A stretch of 20,331 bases of DNA from JAZKFT01 sp043760535 (lineage in GTDB: Bacteria; Bacteroidota; Bacteroidia; Chitinophagales; Chitinophagaceae), in assembly GCA_043760535.1 (NCBI GenBank), contig JAYUOV010000032.1, positions 1-20,331 on the forward strand, given 5' to 3'. The position numbers and the translations under genes were made by a program. The notes beneath the pieces are model-generated. The model was given only the letters and a program-made list of their open reading frames with translations, searched no databases and was not told the origin of the DNA. Positions 1-8,400 of this stretch are shown one piece after another; positions within the stretch are counted from its first letter, which is position 1, and the number at the start of each line of letters is the position of its first letter.

Positions 1-490
1 CGGAGCGTCGCCAATGTCGCTCCATCAGGGCACGGCTTTCGCTGGGTTCAAAAAAAGAAAAACTACGCAATCAAAACTGCGAAGAGTAAGGAGTTCTGAG
101 GGTAGTTTTTGTAAAAAACCGGCAACTCGTTTTCTCCTAAATGGTTGTGTATTTATTGTTTGTTGTAAACCCTACGCAACCCAATAATTAAGAATGTTTA
201 AGCAAAACAAAATACCCTGCCTAGCAAAATTTTATTAATAGATAATTTATAACAGACATCAACCCAAAGACAGATGGAACTGATGCATCAGCTTGCCACC
301 TCTTTCTTAAACGGAGAAGCAAAATGGACAACAGTATGTTGTGTAATGAAGTGCTGCAAAACCATGGGATTAAAAATGTTGGTCAATATTGCTCAATCAT
401 CATTGTAATTTCACTGGCTTTCAGCTGAATAAGTGGGGCAGGCAAAAAAGTACACAATCGTAACTCAGAAAGGTAACGAGTGCTGCATTT
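1..490. other. intergenic region at left edge, no recognised gene
   Basis: I see no recognisable gene here. The first bases form a small inverted repeat, GGAGCG (2-7) with CGCTCC (18-23) around a 10-nt loop. A 44-codon ORF with an ATG start lies at 274-408 (+); its product would be cysteine-rich near the middle (CCVMKCC) and I recognise no family. It has no clear ribosome binding site or promoter, so I do not call it as a gene. An open frame runs in from the left edge to about 190 on +, but its composition does not look coding. Confidence 0.5.
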
Positions 491-1132
491 TTACAAAACC
501 AAGGCTTTAGCTTTGGTAAAAAAGGATAGCAGCAGGATAGTGGCCATGCCAGAAAAAACGCCAATTACAGCGCCACATAGTACATCTGCCAAAAAATGAT
601 TGCCAAGGTATATGCGGGAATAGCCTACACCCACAGATAGTATCAGCCAAAGGCTATTCCATTTACTACGTGGATAAAGCAATACCAAAATACCCATTAA
701 TGCAAAGGCCGAAGCTGTATGGCCACTAGGAAAACTGGCCATACTTTTGGTTAAAGTAACACCCGGTATTTCGTAAAAGGATTTACCCAACGCTCTAAAA
801 AAAACTGCAGGCCTAGGCGATGGAAAAACCAACTTAATAACCTGCGACAGCAGCCCCGACAATGCATAGGAAACGAGGATAGCAATGCCCTGCCACTTGT
901 ATTTTAGAATAATAGCCACTACTGCCAGTAACAAAATAAAAATGCCATCACCCAAATAGGTGAAGCATATAAAAAACATATCCAAAGGCTTACTGTGGTA
1001 AGGAACAAGTAGTAAATAACCATACTCTTTAGTTTGGTTATTAAGAAAAAAAAGTGCTGCCACACATAATAAACCCACGGCTATCCAGATATGGATGGTT
1101 TTTTGGAAGCATGATTTGATAGTAGGCATCAT
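491..1132 (-). CDS. PAP2-family membrane phosphatase (phosphatidic acid / undecaprenyl-PP phosphatase-like)
   Basis: This 213-aa protein carries the full three-part PAP2 acid-phosphatase signature: K100-x6-R107-P108, then F134-P-S-G-H138, then S172-R-x5-H179-x3-D183. H138 and H179 are the expected nucleophile and general acid/base. Hydrophobic stretches near residues 13-31, 51-75, 82-100, 139-153, 161-177 and 183-205 fit the usual six-helix integral membrane fold with the active site facing the periplasm. Family members dephosphorylate lipid phosphates such as phosphatidic acid, phosphatidylglycerol phosphate or undecaprenyl pyrophosphate; the substrate cannot be decided here. Two adjacent ATG codons (1130-1132 and 1127-1129) are possible starts. 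It stands alone on the minus strand, divergent from the lipoprotein gene at 1441, and no operon partner is visible. Confidence 0.9.
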   Translation of the reverse strand: MMPTIKSCFQKTIHIWIAVGLLCVAALFFLNNQTKEYGYLLLVPYHSKPLDMFFICFTYLGDGIFILLLAVVAIILKYKWQGIAILVSYALSGLLSQVIKLVFPSPRPAVFFRALGKSFYEIPGVTLTKSMASFPSGHTASAFALMGILVLLYPRSKWNSLWLILSVGVGYSRIYLGNHFLADVLCGAVIGVFSGMATILLLSFFTKAKALVL

Positions 1133-1440
1133 AAAGAGAGCAAAAATACCGGGAGGAAGGATACAACTACAATGTATTGAACCTTTTAACCTAACAATAA
1201 AACGGTAAAATAACAGATACTGGTGTTTTTTCGCTGGTATAATGCTGGTGAAGGTTAAAAATTACACATAAATATGCGATAGTAGTAAATGTTAATGGGC
1301 TGTATTTTGCACCCACTAAACAATAAAACACAAAACAGCATGCCTTGTAAAAGTTAAGTACGTAAGCTTTTCGCAAAACAAGTACAGCGAGATTGTGCCA
1401 CTTGAAAACAATATTTTTTTACAAACAAAAAAAAGACACC
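1133..1440. other. divergent intergenic region
   Basis: This 308-bp AT-rich gap separates the divergent PAP2 phosphatase and lipoprotein genes and should hold both promoters. On the minus strand the sequence opposite 1141-1148 reads TATTTTTG, which fits the Bacteroidota -7 consensus TAnnTTTG, but it lies so close to the phosphatase start that the mRNA would be nearly leaderless. No convincing promoter for the plus-strand gene was found, and no other gene is supported. Confidence 0.4.
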
Positions 1441-3204
1441 ATGATTTTTAAACACCTTACAGGCTTAACCATTGCAGCCATTGTAATACTGGCGGCCTGC
1501 GGCAAAAAAGCCCCTTCGTACACCCGTTTTATACCAAAAAACGCAAGTAATGTAATTAGCATAGATGTAAAAAGTATGCTTACAAAGCTCAACAGCGATT
1601 CTCTTTCTGTGGATAACATGATGGCCGTTTTAAAAGATACTGCCAACCCCGATGAATATACAAAAGTCATTACTATTTATAAAGATTTAAAAGATGCAGG
1701 TATTGATTGGGAAAGCAAAGTGTATATCTCCGCATCGTCTCTCGATGTGATGAATAACGGAAACACACCCGATATTCAAATAGTAGCCGGCATGAAAGAT
1801 GTTTCTAAACTGGAGGCGTTTTTAAAAAAACAACCCGAAATGACGGAAGTTATTAAAGGAGAAGGCTTTTCTTACAGCGTAAATGGGCCAGTAACTTTTG
1901 GCTGGAACGATGAAGCTGTAATGGTTTTAATGGGTGGACAAAAAACCAACTTCGAAGATATTAGTATCGAAGAAAGCGATAGTGTTAGTAAGCCCAAGTC
2001 GGAAACAAACGTATCTGGCAGCGTAGAAAAACTAAAGAAGTACTTTAAAATTACTAAAAAAGAAAGTATTGCAAGTATAGAAGGCTTTAACGATTTACAA
2101 GGCAAACAAGTGGATATTACGATTTTTAACCAGGCAAACTTAGAGGGTGTTAGTGCTATGGCTTTTGCTTTTTTACCCAAGTTAAAAGAATTGGTAGATG
2201 GTGCATACAGTGCTACTACTATTAATTTTGAAGATGGAAAAGCGGTAGTAGAAAGCAAAGGTTTTGTAAGCGATAAAATGGGTGATTTATTAAAAAAGTA
2301 TGCTGGCCCCGAAGTGGATTTAGGTATGATAGAAAATTATCCTTCGCAAAATGTAAATGGCGTAATGGCATTTAGTTTTAAGCCCGAACTAATACCCGCC
2401 TTGATAAAGGAAACCGGCCTAGATGCTTTACTGGGATTGGGTTTGGCACAAACAGGTATGGGGCTCGATGATTTTGCAAAAGTATTTAAAGGCGATTTTG
2501 CCGTTGTGTTCAGCGACTTTGCCATAGAGAAAAAAGATGTAGGAAAAGATGCAGAAATGTATAATTCTGAAATACCAACTGCCAAACTAATTTTTGCTGC
2601 TAAAATTGGTGATAAGGCAGCCTTTGAAAAACTGATAAGCTTTGGTGTAAAAGCGGGTGCTATTATTCGCAATGGCACCACGCTAATACTTGCAGAGAAT
2701 GGTGTGCCGGCCACCGAAATGCCATTTGCTATTAGTACCGCAAACGATATGCTCACTTTTGCTTCCGATTCGGCCACACTGTTAGCCTATCAAAGTAAAT
2801 CTCAGAAAATAGGTTTGTCTGATGATGTAAAAAGCAAGCTGAAAGGCAATTCAGTAGTAGCTTTTGTAGATTTTGAAAAAATGCTCAACGGTATTAATCA
2901 AAACATGTTCGACAGTAGTGATGTTAGCACAAAAAATATTTTAGCCAAATCAAAAAGTACTTTTAAAACCTCCTGGTTTACAAGCAGTAACTTCAATGGT
3001 AAATCAGTAACAAGCAAAGGAGAAGTAACTTTTGGCGATGCAAAGAAAAATAGTTTGGTACAATTTGTTCGTTTTGCAATGTATGCGGCCGAAGAAGAAA
3101 AAGCAAAGTCGGCACGTTACACAAGCACATCAGAAATGGAATACAATAAAGATGCAACGCTTATGGAATCGATACCTGCACCCCCGCCCCCTGCAAAAAA
3201 GTAA
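1441..3204 (+). CDS. DUF4836-like lipoprotein
   Basis: From the ATG at 1441 this encodes 587 aa beginning MIFKHLTGLTIAAIVILAAC; the hydrophobic stretch and ILAAC lipobox put a lipidated cysteine at residue 20. A longer frame exists upstream but would bury the signal peptide, so 1441 is preferred. After the lipobox comes SYTRFIPKNASNVISIDVKS, which resembles the start of DUF4836 proteins of Bacteroidota (a 'P.dA..V..id.ksl' pattern). The rest is soluble, lysine-rich and of unknown activity; the C-terminus ends in a proline-rich tail (PAPPPPAKK). It is probably an envelope lipoprotein. No catalytic motif is visible and I assign no biochemical role. A strong terminator follows 20 bp after the stop, so it is likely monocistronic. 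Confidence 0.7.
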   Translation: MIFKHLTGLTIAAIVILAACGKKAPSYTRFIPKNASNVISIDVKSMLTKLNSDSLSVDNMMAVLKDTANPDEYTKVITIYKDLKDAGIDWESKVYISASSLDVMNNGNTPDIQIVAGMKDVSKLEAFLKKQPEMTEVIKGEGFSYSVNGPVTFGWNDEAVMVLMGGQKTNFEDISIEESDSVSKPKSETNVSGSVEKLKKYFKITKKESIASIEGFNDLQGKQVDITIFNQANLEGVSAMAFAFLPKLKELVDGAYSATTINFEDGKAVVESKGFVSDKMGDLLKKYAGPEVDLGMIENYPSQNVNGVMAFSFKPELIPALIKETGLDALLGLGLAQTGMGLDDFAKVFKGDFAVVFSDFAIEKKDVGKDAEMYNSEIPTAKLIFAAKIGDKAAFEKLISFGVKAGAIIRNGTTLILAENGVPATEMPFAISTANDMLTFASDSATLLAYQSKSQKIGLSDDVKSKLKGNSVVAFVDFEKMLNGINQNMFDSSDVSTKNILAKSKSTFKTSWFTSSNFNGKSVTSKGEVTFGDAKKNSLVQFVRFAMYAAEEEKAKSARYTSTSEMEYNKDATLMESIPAPPPPAKK

Positions 3205-3223
3205 TAATTTTTAATAGTACATG

Positions 3224-3254
3224 GCGTTCCGGCAAAAATCGGAACGCTTTTTTT
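3224..3254 (+). terminator. Rho-independent terminator after the lipoprotein gene
   Basis: GCGTTCCG (3224-3231) pairs perfectly with CGGAACGC (3240-3247) around an 8-nt A-rich loop, followed by seven T residues. It ends transcription of the lipoprotein gene and separates it from the ABC transporter genes. Confidence 0.9.
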
Positions 3255-3296
3255 ATTGGTTAACAAGAACAGGTTAGGTCTTCTTAATATTGTATC

Positions 3297-3944
3297 ATGA
3301 ACATTCGCCTGCAACAAGTGGTACCCATTCCGCTAAAAGATAAGCTCAGCCTTCGCCACTCCGATATTTGGAACAGCGATGTGGTATTTAACAAAGGCGA
3401 TAGGGTGAAAATAAAAGCGCCAAGCGGCACCGGCAAAACCACACTGGTACACATGCTGTATAAAATGCGGCAGGATTACAATGGCGAATTATATTACAAC
3501 CAGTTGCCGCTGCGCAATATTTCTCCAGATGTGTTGAGCCAATATCGTCAACAAAGCATTAGTGTTATTTTTCAGGATATGCGGCTGTTTGCTAATATTA
3601 CAGCCCGTGAAAACATAGAGTTAAAAAGGGTGATGTACAAGCCGATACACGAAGAAAAGGCAATAGACCGCATGGCAGAAAAGCTTGGCGTAACCCATAT
3701 ACTACACCAAACCGCCGCCACATGCAGCTACGGCGAGCAGCAACGTATAGCCATTATCCGTAGCCTAATGCAGCCCTTTGAGTGGCTAATAATGGACGAG
3801 CCATTTAGCCACCTAGACGAGGCCAACACCGCCAAAGCAGCAGCACTGATAGATGAAGAATGTAAAAAAAGAAATGCCGGTTTTATCCTCACCGATCTGG
3901 ATGAAGACAGCAATTTTGAATATAGCAAACAAATGATTTTATAG
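3297..3944 (+). CDS. ABC transporter ATP-binding protein (LolD/MacB-like), atypical H-loop
   Basis: This is a 215-aa ABC ATPase. The Walker A is APSGTGKTT (41-49, K47), the Q-loop is FQD around Q93, the signature is CSYGEQQR (143-150), the Walker B is WLIMDEP (163-169, E168) and the D-loop is SHLD (171-174). The size and the FtsX-type permease 84 bp downstream suggest a LolD/MacB/FtsE-class exporter that works on lipoproteins, peptides or envelope stress rather than nutrient import; substrate unknown. Two positions are odd. The first Walker A glycine is alanine (A41). The H-loop, normally a T/S-H-D motif after the last core strand, reads FILTDLDED, so the switch histidine appears to be aspartate near D200. 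Hydrolysis may therefore be slow or used conformationally. The N-terminal region is also short and divergent. Confidence 0.88.
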   Translation: MNIRLQQVVPIPLKDKLSLRHSDIWNSDVVFNKGDRVKIKAPSGTGKTTLVHMLYKMRQDYNGELYYNQLPLRNISPDVLSQYRQQSISVIFQDMRLFANITARENIELKRVMYKPIHEEKAIDRMAEKLGVTHILHQTAATCSYGEQQRIAIIRSLMQPFEWLIMDEPFSHLDEANTAKAAALIDEECKKRNAGFILTDLDEDSNFEYSKQMIL

Positions 3945-4027
3945 CCATCAAGTAATTAGTAGTAAATCGTAAGTTCTAAAAATTGTGCTACCCTACTCGC
4001 CACTCAATATTCACTACAGACTATTAT

Positions 4028-5218
4028 ATGAATCCACTTCTTAAAAAAATTATCCACAGCGGTGTGGGGCGTGTACGGTTTATAATGGCCACTATTGGGC
4101 TGGGCGTGGCATTGCTGCTAATACTGCTGGCTGCACAAACGCAGGTAAACTTTAACAACCTGCTACATGGCAAATACAACGAGAATGAAACCGCCGATTT
4201 TTTGGTGCTTAACAAAGAAGTAAACAAGGACAACCAAAGCGAAAAAGCAAAAAATGTTTTTGCTGAAGCAGATATAACTGCGTTAAAAAAGCAACCATTT
4301 ACAGAATCGTTAGGTGTACTTAATGCTACTAACTTTTCGGTAAGTGCAGAGAGTTACAGCAATGCTATTCCTTTTTACAGCGATATTTATTTTGAATCGG
4401 TACCCGATGATTTTGTAGATATAAAAAACAAAGATTGGAAATGGACTGAAGGCCAAACAGATTTACCTATCATTATCCCCTCCTTTTTTCTGGATCTGTA
4501 TAATTTTGGTATGGCGCAAAGCAGAGAAGAATTGCCCCAACTTTCGCCGGAAGCTATCATGGCGATAGCTATAAAAATTACCATTAATGGCAATGGGCAG
4601 ACGCTTGTAATTACCGGCCATGTAGTGGGCATGAGCGACCGTATAAACTCGGTATTAATACCACAATCGTTTATGAACTGGGCTAACAGTAAATACGGCT
4701 ACCAGCAGCAACAGCAACGCATTACAAGGGTAGTGCTTAAAACCAAAGACCCATCCGACCCCAAACTTACAAGCTACTTACAGGAGAAAAAATTACATAC
4801 TAACGAAGACAAAACTCGTTTCAGCAAAGCCCGTACGGCAGTAAATATTATTGTTAAAGTGCTGGCTGGTTTTGGGGTTGTTATGCTGCTATTTGCCCTG
4901 CTTGTTTTTTCTTTATTTATCCAGCTTACTATTGCTAGTTGCAAAACAGAAATTGAGCTGCTAATTACCCTTGGCACATCGCCAAAACAGCTTGGCCGTT
5001 TCTTAATGAAACAGTTTTTTCCTGCCAATGTTATTATTATGTCGGTATGCCTAGCCCTTATTGCCGTGCTGCAATGGGCCGCATGTACTTGGCTAAAAAC
5101 CCAAAATATGTACATCAGCCCGTGGATAAGCCTGTACACAATAGCGGCTGCTTTTGTTGTATTGGCTATGGTATGGTGGGTGTACAGGAGAACGATTGGT
5201 AGGTATGTGAATGGGTAG
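4028..5218 (+). CDS. FtsX/MacB-type ABC transporter permease
   Basis: From the ATG at 4028 the protein is 396 aa; an upstream frame opening with TTG at 3983 adds 15 residues that do not look like part of the family, so the ATG is preferred. One membrane helix (about 17-36) is followed by a large extracytoplasmic domain (about 37-270) and three helices (about 274-303, 331-354, 364-386). This 1+3 topology is that of MacB/LolC-type permeases with a C-terminal FtsX domain. The segment LLITLGTSPKQLGRFLMKQF (311-330) matches the cytoplasmic loop between helices two and three that typically contacts the ATPase. It pairs with the ATPase gene just upstream. The gene probably shares its transcript, although the gap is 83 bp. 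Substrate unknown. Confidence 0.85.
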   Translation: MNPLLKKIIHSGVGRVRFIMATIGLGVALLLILLAAQTQVNFNNLLHGKYNENETADFLVLNKEVNKDNQSEKAKNVFAEADITALKKQPFTESLGVLNATNFSVSAESYSNAIPFYSDIYFESVPDDFVDIKNKDWKWTEGQTDLPIIIPSFFLDLYNFGMAQSREELPQLSPEAIMAIAIKITINGNGQTLVITGHVVGMSDRINSVLIPQSFMNWANSKYGYQQQQQRITRVVLKTKDPSDPKLTSYLQEKKLHTNEDKTRFSKARTAVNIIVKVLAGFGVVMLLFALLVFSLFIQLTIASCKTEIELLITLGTSPKQLGRFLMKQFFPANVIIMSVCLALIAVLQWAACTWLKTQNMYISPWISLYTIAAAFVVLAMVWWVYRRTIGRYVNG

Positions 5219-5225
5219 TAATCAA

Positions 5226-5596
5226 TTAACTTTTTCTACCGCTTAAAAATACATAGCTATACTGAAATCCTGTTTGTAAAGCGTGTTGGCTAGTTTCAAA
5301 ATCTAAAAGCCATTTGCTTACAGCTGCTATTGCATAACCTCTTTGTTCTATTTTTTTTTTTGAAAGGATAGATGGTGGAGTATCCAATTCTGTATAGCCA
5401 ACGCATTCATTACAATCATAGCTAAAGCGTTGTTGATATTTGCATATAAATAATACTGCTCTTGATTGCTACAAAAAGGTGCAGATTCATGCGCATCTGT
5501 AAATATTATTCCATTTGCTGCAAGGTTATCAATATTTAGTGGTTGCAAATATTTTGCAACCATAAAACCAAAACCAGCATAAGCAGCATTATCAAT
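5226..5596 (-). pseudogene. decayed sulfatase (arylsulfatase A-like) fragment
   Basis: On the minus strand, reading from 5596, the translation IDNAAYAGFGF...PLNIDNLAANGIIFTDAHESAPFCS follows the N-terminal sulfatase pattern (DD.GY.DfG...tPNiDrLA..G..Ft.ay..apvCsPSR). The catalytic C-x-P/A-x-R needed for formylglycine formation is replaced by CSNQE. The frame ends at a stop (5348-5350) just after an 11-base homopolymer (5351-5361). In another frame the translation resumes as EQRGYAIAAVSKWLLD...TGFQYSYVFLSGRKS (down to 5226), which matches the later sulfatase motif 'GY.Ta..GKWHLG...GFdyfyGf.sG'. The gene is thus frameshifted, missing its active-site motif and truncated at both ends; a stop lies at 5597-5599 upstream. 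It is a remnant of a sulfated-glycan or sulfate-ester catabolic gene. Confidence 0.65.
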
Positions 5597-5599
5597 TTA

Positions 5600-6143
5600 A
5601 TGCTCTGCAAAGCAGAGGACTTGTGCTAAGATTGGAGCGAAAAATATTTTTGTAACCTAAAAAGGAAGGCTAAACTAAATTTATAATGGTAAATATGGGG
5701 GGCAATTAGCTTAATAAGATTGATAATAGTCTTCAACTGCCTATAAAGACCTGCATATTTCCAATTCTGTTTGTTATAATCGGTCTGTTATTTACCATTA
5801 CAAATTTGGTACAGCCAATTTAAGAATCATGGTTTTTGAAAGGTCGCCAACATGCCGGGGCAGATACAGCAAAGTGTTGCCCAATTTTTCTACCTGATGA
5901 TGTGTAAGGTGATTCTGTAGAAACTTATAAAACAACATTTAGCGAATTTGAATTACAAAGTAGAACCAAAGACTCTCTTTATGCTATATGTGGCTAAATT
6001 GCAAAAAAATAAACAAGGTCAAATATCTTTTTAGAATCCAGATTTTTACCTTGATGGTTACCCAAACAACTATTAAGTTGCGTTCTTTAAAATGGAATGA
6101 TTATTGAAGTTGGTTTTAAAAAAATATAAACAAAAAATACAAG
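5600..6143. other. intergenic region, no intact gene
   Basis: No intact gene is supported in these 544 bp. A plus-strand stretch around 5840-6000 gives short coding-like translations interrupted by stops (for example GDSVETYKTTFSEFELQSRT), perhaps another gene remnant, but I recognise no family. The last part is AT-rich and should hold the promoter of the metalloprotease gene; no clear TAnnTTTG element was found. Confidence 0.4.
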
Positions 6144-7613
6144 ATGAATTATCAAAAAATAGTAACTGGAATAGCTCTTGCAACCAGTTGTGTGGTAATG
6201 GCTGGCTGTGCTGTAAACCCTGTTACGGGCAAAAAGCAGGTAGCCTTTATGAGCGAAGCCAAAGAAATACAGATGGGAGCCGAAAGCGACCCAGGTGTAG
6301 TAGCAGAATTTGGCCTGTATGCCGATAGTACTGTACAGCAGTACATTACAAACAGGGGTATCGAAATGGCTAAAATTTCGCACCGCCCAAACCTCAACTG
6401 GACTTTTAGGGTATTAGATTCTGATGTGGTAAACGCCTTTGCGGTTCCGGGCGGTTATGTGTACTTTACCCGTGGCATATTAACCCACATGAACAATGAG
6501 GCACAGTTTGCCGGCGTTTTGGGCCACGAAATTGCCCATGTTACTGCCCGCCATAGCGTAAGCCAGCAAAGCAAAGGGCTGCTTACCCAGCTTGGGGTTT
6601 TTGCTGCCATATTGGCAAATAGAAATGTGGCTCAGTTTGCAGACCAACTTACACAAGGAGCACAATTATTAATGCTAAAATATAGCCGCGACCATGAGAC
6701 TGAGAGTGATGAGTTAGGGGTGAATTATAGTAGTAAAGTGGGTTACGATGCCAAAGAAATGGCCAAGTTTTTTCTTACACTTCAGCGGCTACAGAACCAA
6801 TCTTCGCACAGCACATTGCCCGAATTTCAAAGTACACACCCCGACCCGGGAAACCGCTACGAAGAAGTTACAAAAGATGCCATAGCATACCAACAGGCCA
6901 AACCCGGAACATTGTTTAAAATAAACAAAAAAGAGTTTTACAAAATTATTACCAATATGGTGTATGGCGAAGACCCGCGTCAGGGTTTTTTAAGAGACAA
7001 TGTTTTTTACCACCCCGTATTAAAATTTCAGTTCAATTCACCAACGGGGTGGCAGTACCAAAATGCACCTTCTAAGGTACAGTTTCAATCTAAAGAAGGC
7101 GATGCTGCACTTATTATGACCTTAGCAAAAGGTGCTAATGCGCAAGAAGCTGCAAATAATTTTGTACAAGAAAATAAAATAACAGCCTTGGAAAACAGAC
7201 CTACAACCGTAAATGGGTTACCGGCTTTTGTAGTGGTAGGCCAGCAGGCACAAGCTAACCAACAAACGGGGCAGCAAGAAGTAGCGATTAAAATAATGGC
7301 CACTTTTATACAATACAATAATTTAGTGTATGAAATTGTGGGTGTATCTGCACCACAATCTTTCAATAATTATGCAGGTATGTTTCAAAGCATAGGCAAC
7401 AGTTTTAATAGGGTTACCAATCCGGATATTATCAACACCAAACCGGAGCGTATTTCGCTGGTAACTGTAGCAAAGCCTACCACTTTTCAGCAATTGCTTA
7501 CTGCACAGGGTATGCCTGCTGCCCGCCATGCAGAGTTTGCACTTGTTAATGGCGTAGAGCTTACTACTACATTACAATCAGGAGACATTATTAAGATCGT
7601 AAAACGGAGGTAA
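6144..7613 (+). CDS. M48-family zinc metalloprotease, lipoprotein (BepA/LoiP-like)
   Basis: This 489-aa protein begins with a lipoprotein signal peptide, with the lipobox VMAGC placing the lipidated cysteine at residue 22, followed by AVNPVTGKKQVAFMSEAKE, a typical start of secreted M48 peptidases. The zinc site LGHEIAH (HExxH, H128-H132) is intact and followed downstream by SRDHETESDELG (181-192), the family motif carrying the third zinc ligand. The N-terminal catalytic half is followed by a C-terminal region of about 200 residues; its tail (HAEFALVNGVELTTTLQSGDIIKIVKRR) resembles the end of longer M48 proteins in this phylum. The expected role is periplasmic or outer-membrane protein quality control. 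It ends 144 bp before the CRISPR array on the same strand, and no clear terminator other than the hairpin at 7707-7732 lies between. Confidence 0.92.
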   Translation: MNYQKIVTGIALATSCVVMAGCAVNPVTGKKQVAFMSEAKEIQMGAESDPGVVAEFGLYADSTVQQYITNRGIEMAKISHRPNLNWTFRVLDSDVVNAFAVPGGYVYFTRGILTHMNNEAQFAGVLGHEIAHVTARHSVSQQSKGLLTQLGVFAAILANRNVAQFADQLTQGAQLLMLKYSRDHETESDELGVNYSSKVGYDAKEMAKFFLTLQRLQNQSSHSTLPEFQSTHPDPGNRYEEVTKDAIAYQQAKPGTLFKINKKEFYKIITNMVYGEDPRQGFLRDNVFYHPVLKFQFNSPTGWQYQNAPSKVQFQSKEGDAALIMTLAKGANAQEAANNFVQENKITALENRPTTVNGLPAFVVVGQQAQANQQTGQQEVAIKIMATFIQYNNLVYEIVGVSAPQSFNNYAGMFQSIGNSFNRVTNPDIINTKPERISLVTVAKPTTFQQLLTAQGMPAARHAEFALVNGVELTTTLQSGDIIKIVKRR

Positions 7614-7757
7614 AACCTTTTATAGCTAAATTGTATATAAAGAAAATAAGCCAAATTTTTTTGCACAATACTATACACAACTGAGCAATGGATGAGCAAT
7701 GAACCAGCAACGTTGTGCCTACACAGCGTTGCCAAGCTTGCTACACTCTACAGTTCA
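7614..7757 (+). promoter_or_regulatory. candidate CRISPR leader
   Basis: This 144-bp stretch separates the protease stop codon from the first repeat. It is the upstream side of the array if the array is transcribed on +, as the tracrRNA pairing implies. The first half is AT-rich. A poor match to the Bacteroidota promoter is present (TTG at 7631-7633, TTTTTTTG at 7656-7663, spacing 22). The second half holds a 9-bp direct repeat TGAGCAATG (7682-7690 and 7693-7701, 11-bp period), the hairpin at 7707-7732, and the palindrome CAAGCTTG (7733-7740). Function as transcription start and spacer-insertion leader is inferred from position. Confidence 0.5.
7707..7732. repeat. 11-bp hairpin in the CRISPR leader
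   Basis: GCAACGTTGTG (7707-7717) can pair with CACAGCGTTGC (7722-7732) around the 4-nt loop CCTA, with one T-G wobble. There is no T-run after it on either strand, so it does not look like an intrinsic terminator. It lies 25 bp before the first repeat, where leader elements that direct spacer insertion are usually found. Confidence 0.6.
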
Positions 7758-8343
7758 GTTGTGATTTGCTTTCATTCTTTGACATAGCTTCGATTGATAC
7801 CAACTAGTGGATGTTTTTGAAAGTATCGTTAGTAGTTGTGATTTGCTTTCATTCTTTGACATAGCTTCGATTGATACCAACCGGCAATCTCATTCAAAAC
7901 AGGCATGTAGTGTTGTGATTTGCTTTCATTCTTTGACATAGCTTCGATTGATACCAACTATGCTTCGCCGTAGCCGCCCTTTATGCATGTTGTGATTTGC
8001 TTTCATTCTTTGACATAGCTTCGATTGATACCAACCCTTGATGAATTGGCAAGCCTTGCAAAACAGTTGTGATTTGCTTTCATTCTTTGACATAGCTTCG
8101 ATTGATACCAACGAAAGCCCCAATTCTTTCTTTTGATGGGTAGTTGTGATTTGCTTTCATTCTTTGACATAGCTTCGATTGATACCAACCCTGAACCAAA
8201 AAATAAAAGCCGCTACCGAGTTGTGATTTGCTTTCATTCTTTGACATAGCTTCGATTGATACCAACTGTTTAAACCATGCTTGCTAAAGTACCAGGGTTG
8301 TGATTTGCTTTCATTCTTTGACATAGCTTCGATTGATACCAAC
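7758..8343 (+). CRISPR. type II-C CRISPR array, 8 repeats and 7 spacers
   Basis: Eight apparently identical 47-bp repeats start at 7758, 7835, 7912, 7989, 8066, 8143, 8220 and 8297, giving an exact 77-bp period, so all seven spacers are 30 bp. The repeat begins GTTGTGATTTGCTTTCATTC and ends GATTGATACCAAC on +. Repeat length and the GTTGTGATTTGC start are typical of type II-C systems of Bacteroidota. The strand is set by the tracrRNA at 14738, whose anti-repeat is complementary to the first 12 bases of this + repeat; crRNAs should be spacer followed by repeat 5' half. No terminal repeat decay is seen, so neither end is marked as old by mutations. The minus-strand ORFs of about 60 aa inside this region are translations of the repeats. 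No spacer has an obvious match inside the window. Confidence 0.98.
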
Positions 8344-8400
8344 CGACTTTGTCAAAACCCTTTACAGCATTGGTTCTTGTCGCTTTTGTAGCAATTAAAA

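Noticed and set aside
1141..1148. TATTTTTG (minus strand) as promoter of the PAP2 gene
   Set aside because: It fits TAnnTTTG, but the start would fall 3-6 nt from the ATG and the nearest TTG is 21 bp away; not strong enough to call.
1191..1376. 61-aa minus-strand ORF between the PAP2 and lipoprotein genes
   Set aside because: No family, biased composition, and it covers the region where both divergent promoters must lie.
7926..8342. Overlapping 60-65 aa minus-strand ORFs
   Set aside because: They are translations of the CRISPR repeats and spacers, all sharing the same repeated peptide; not genes.
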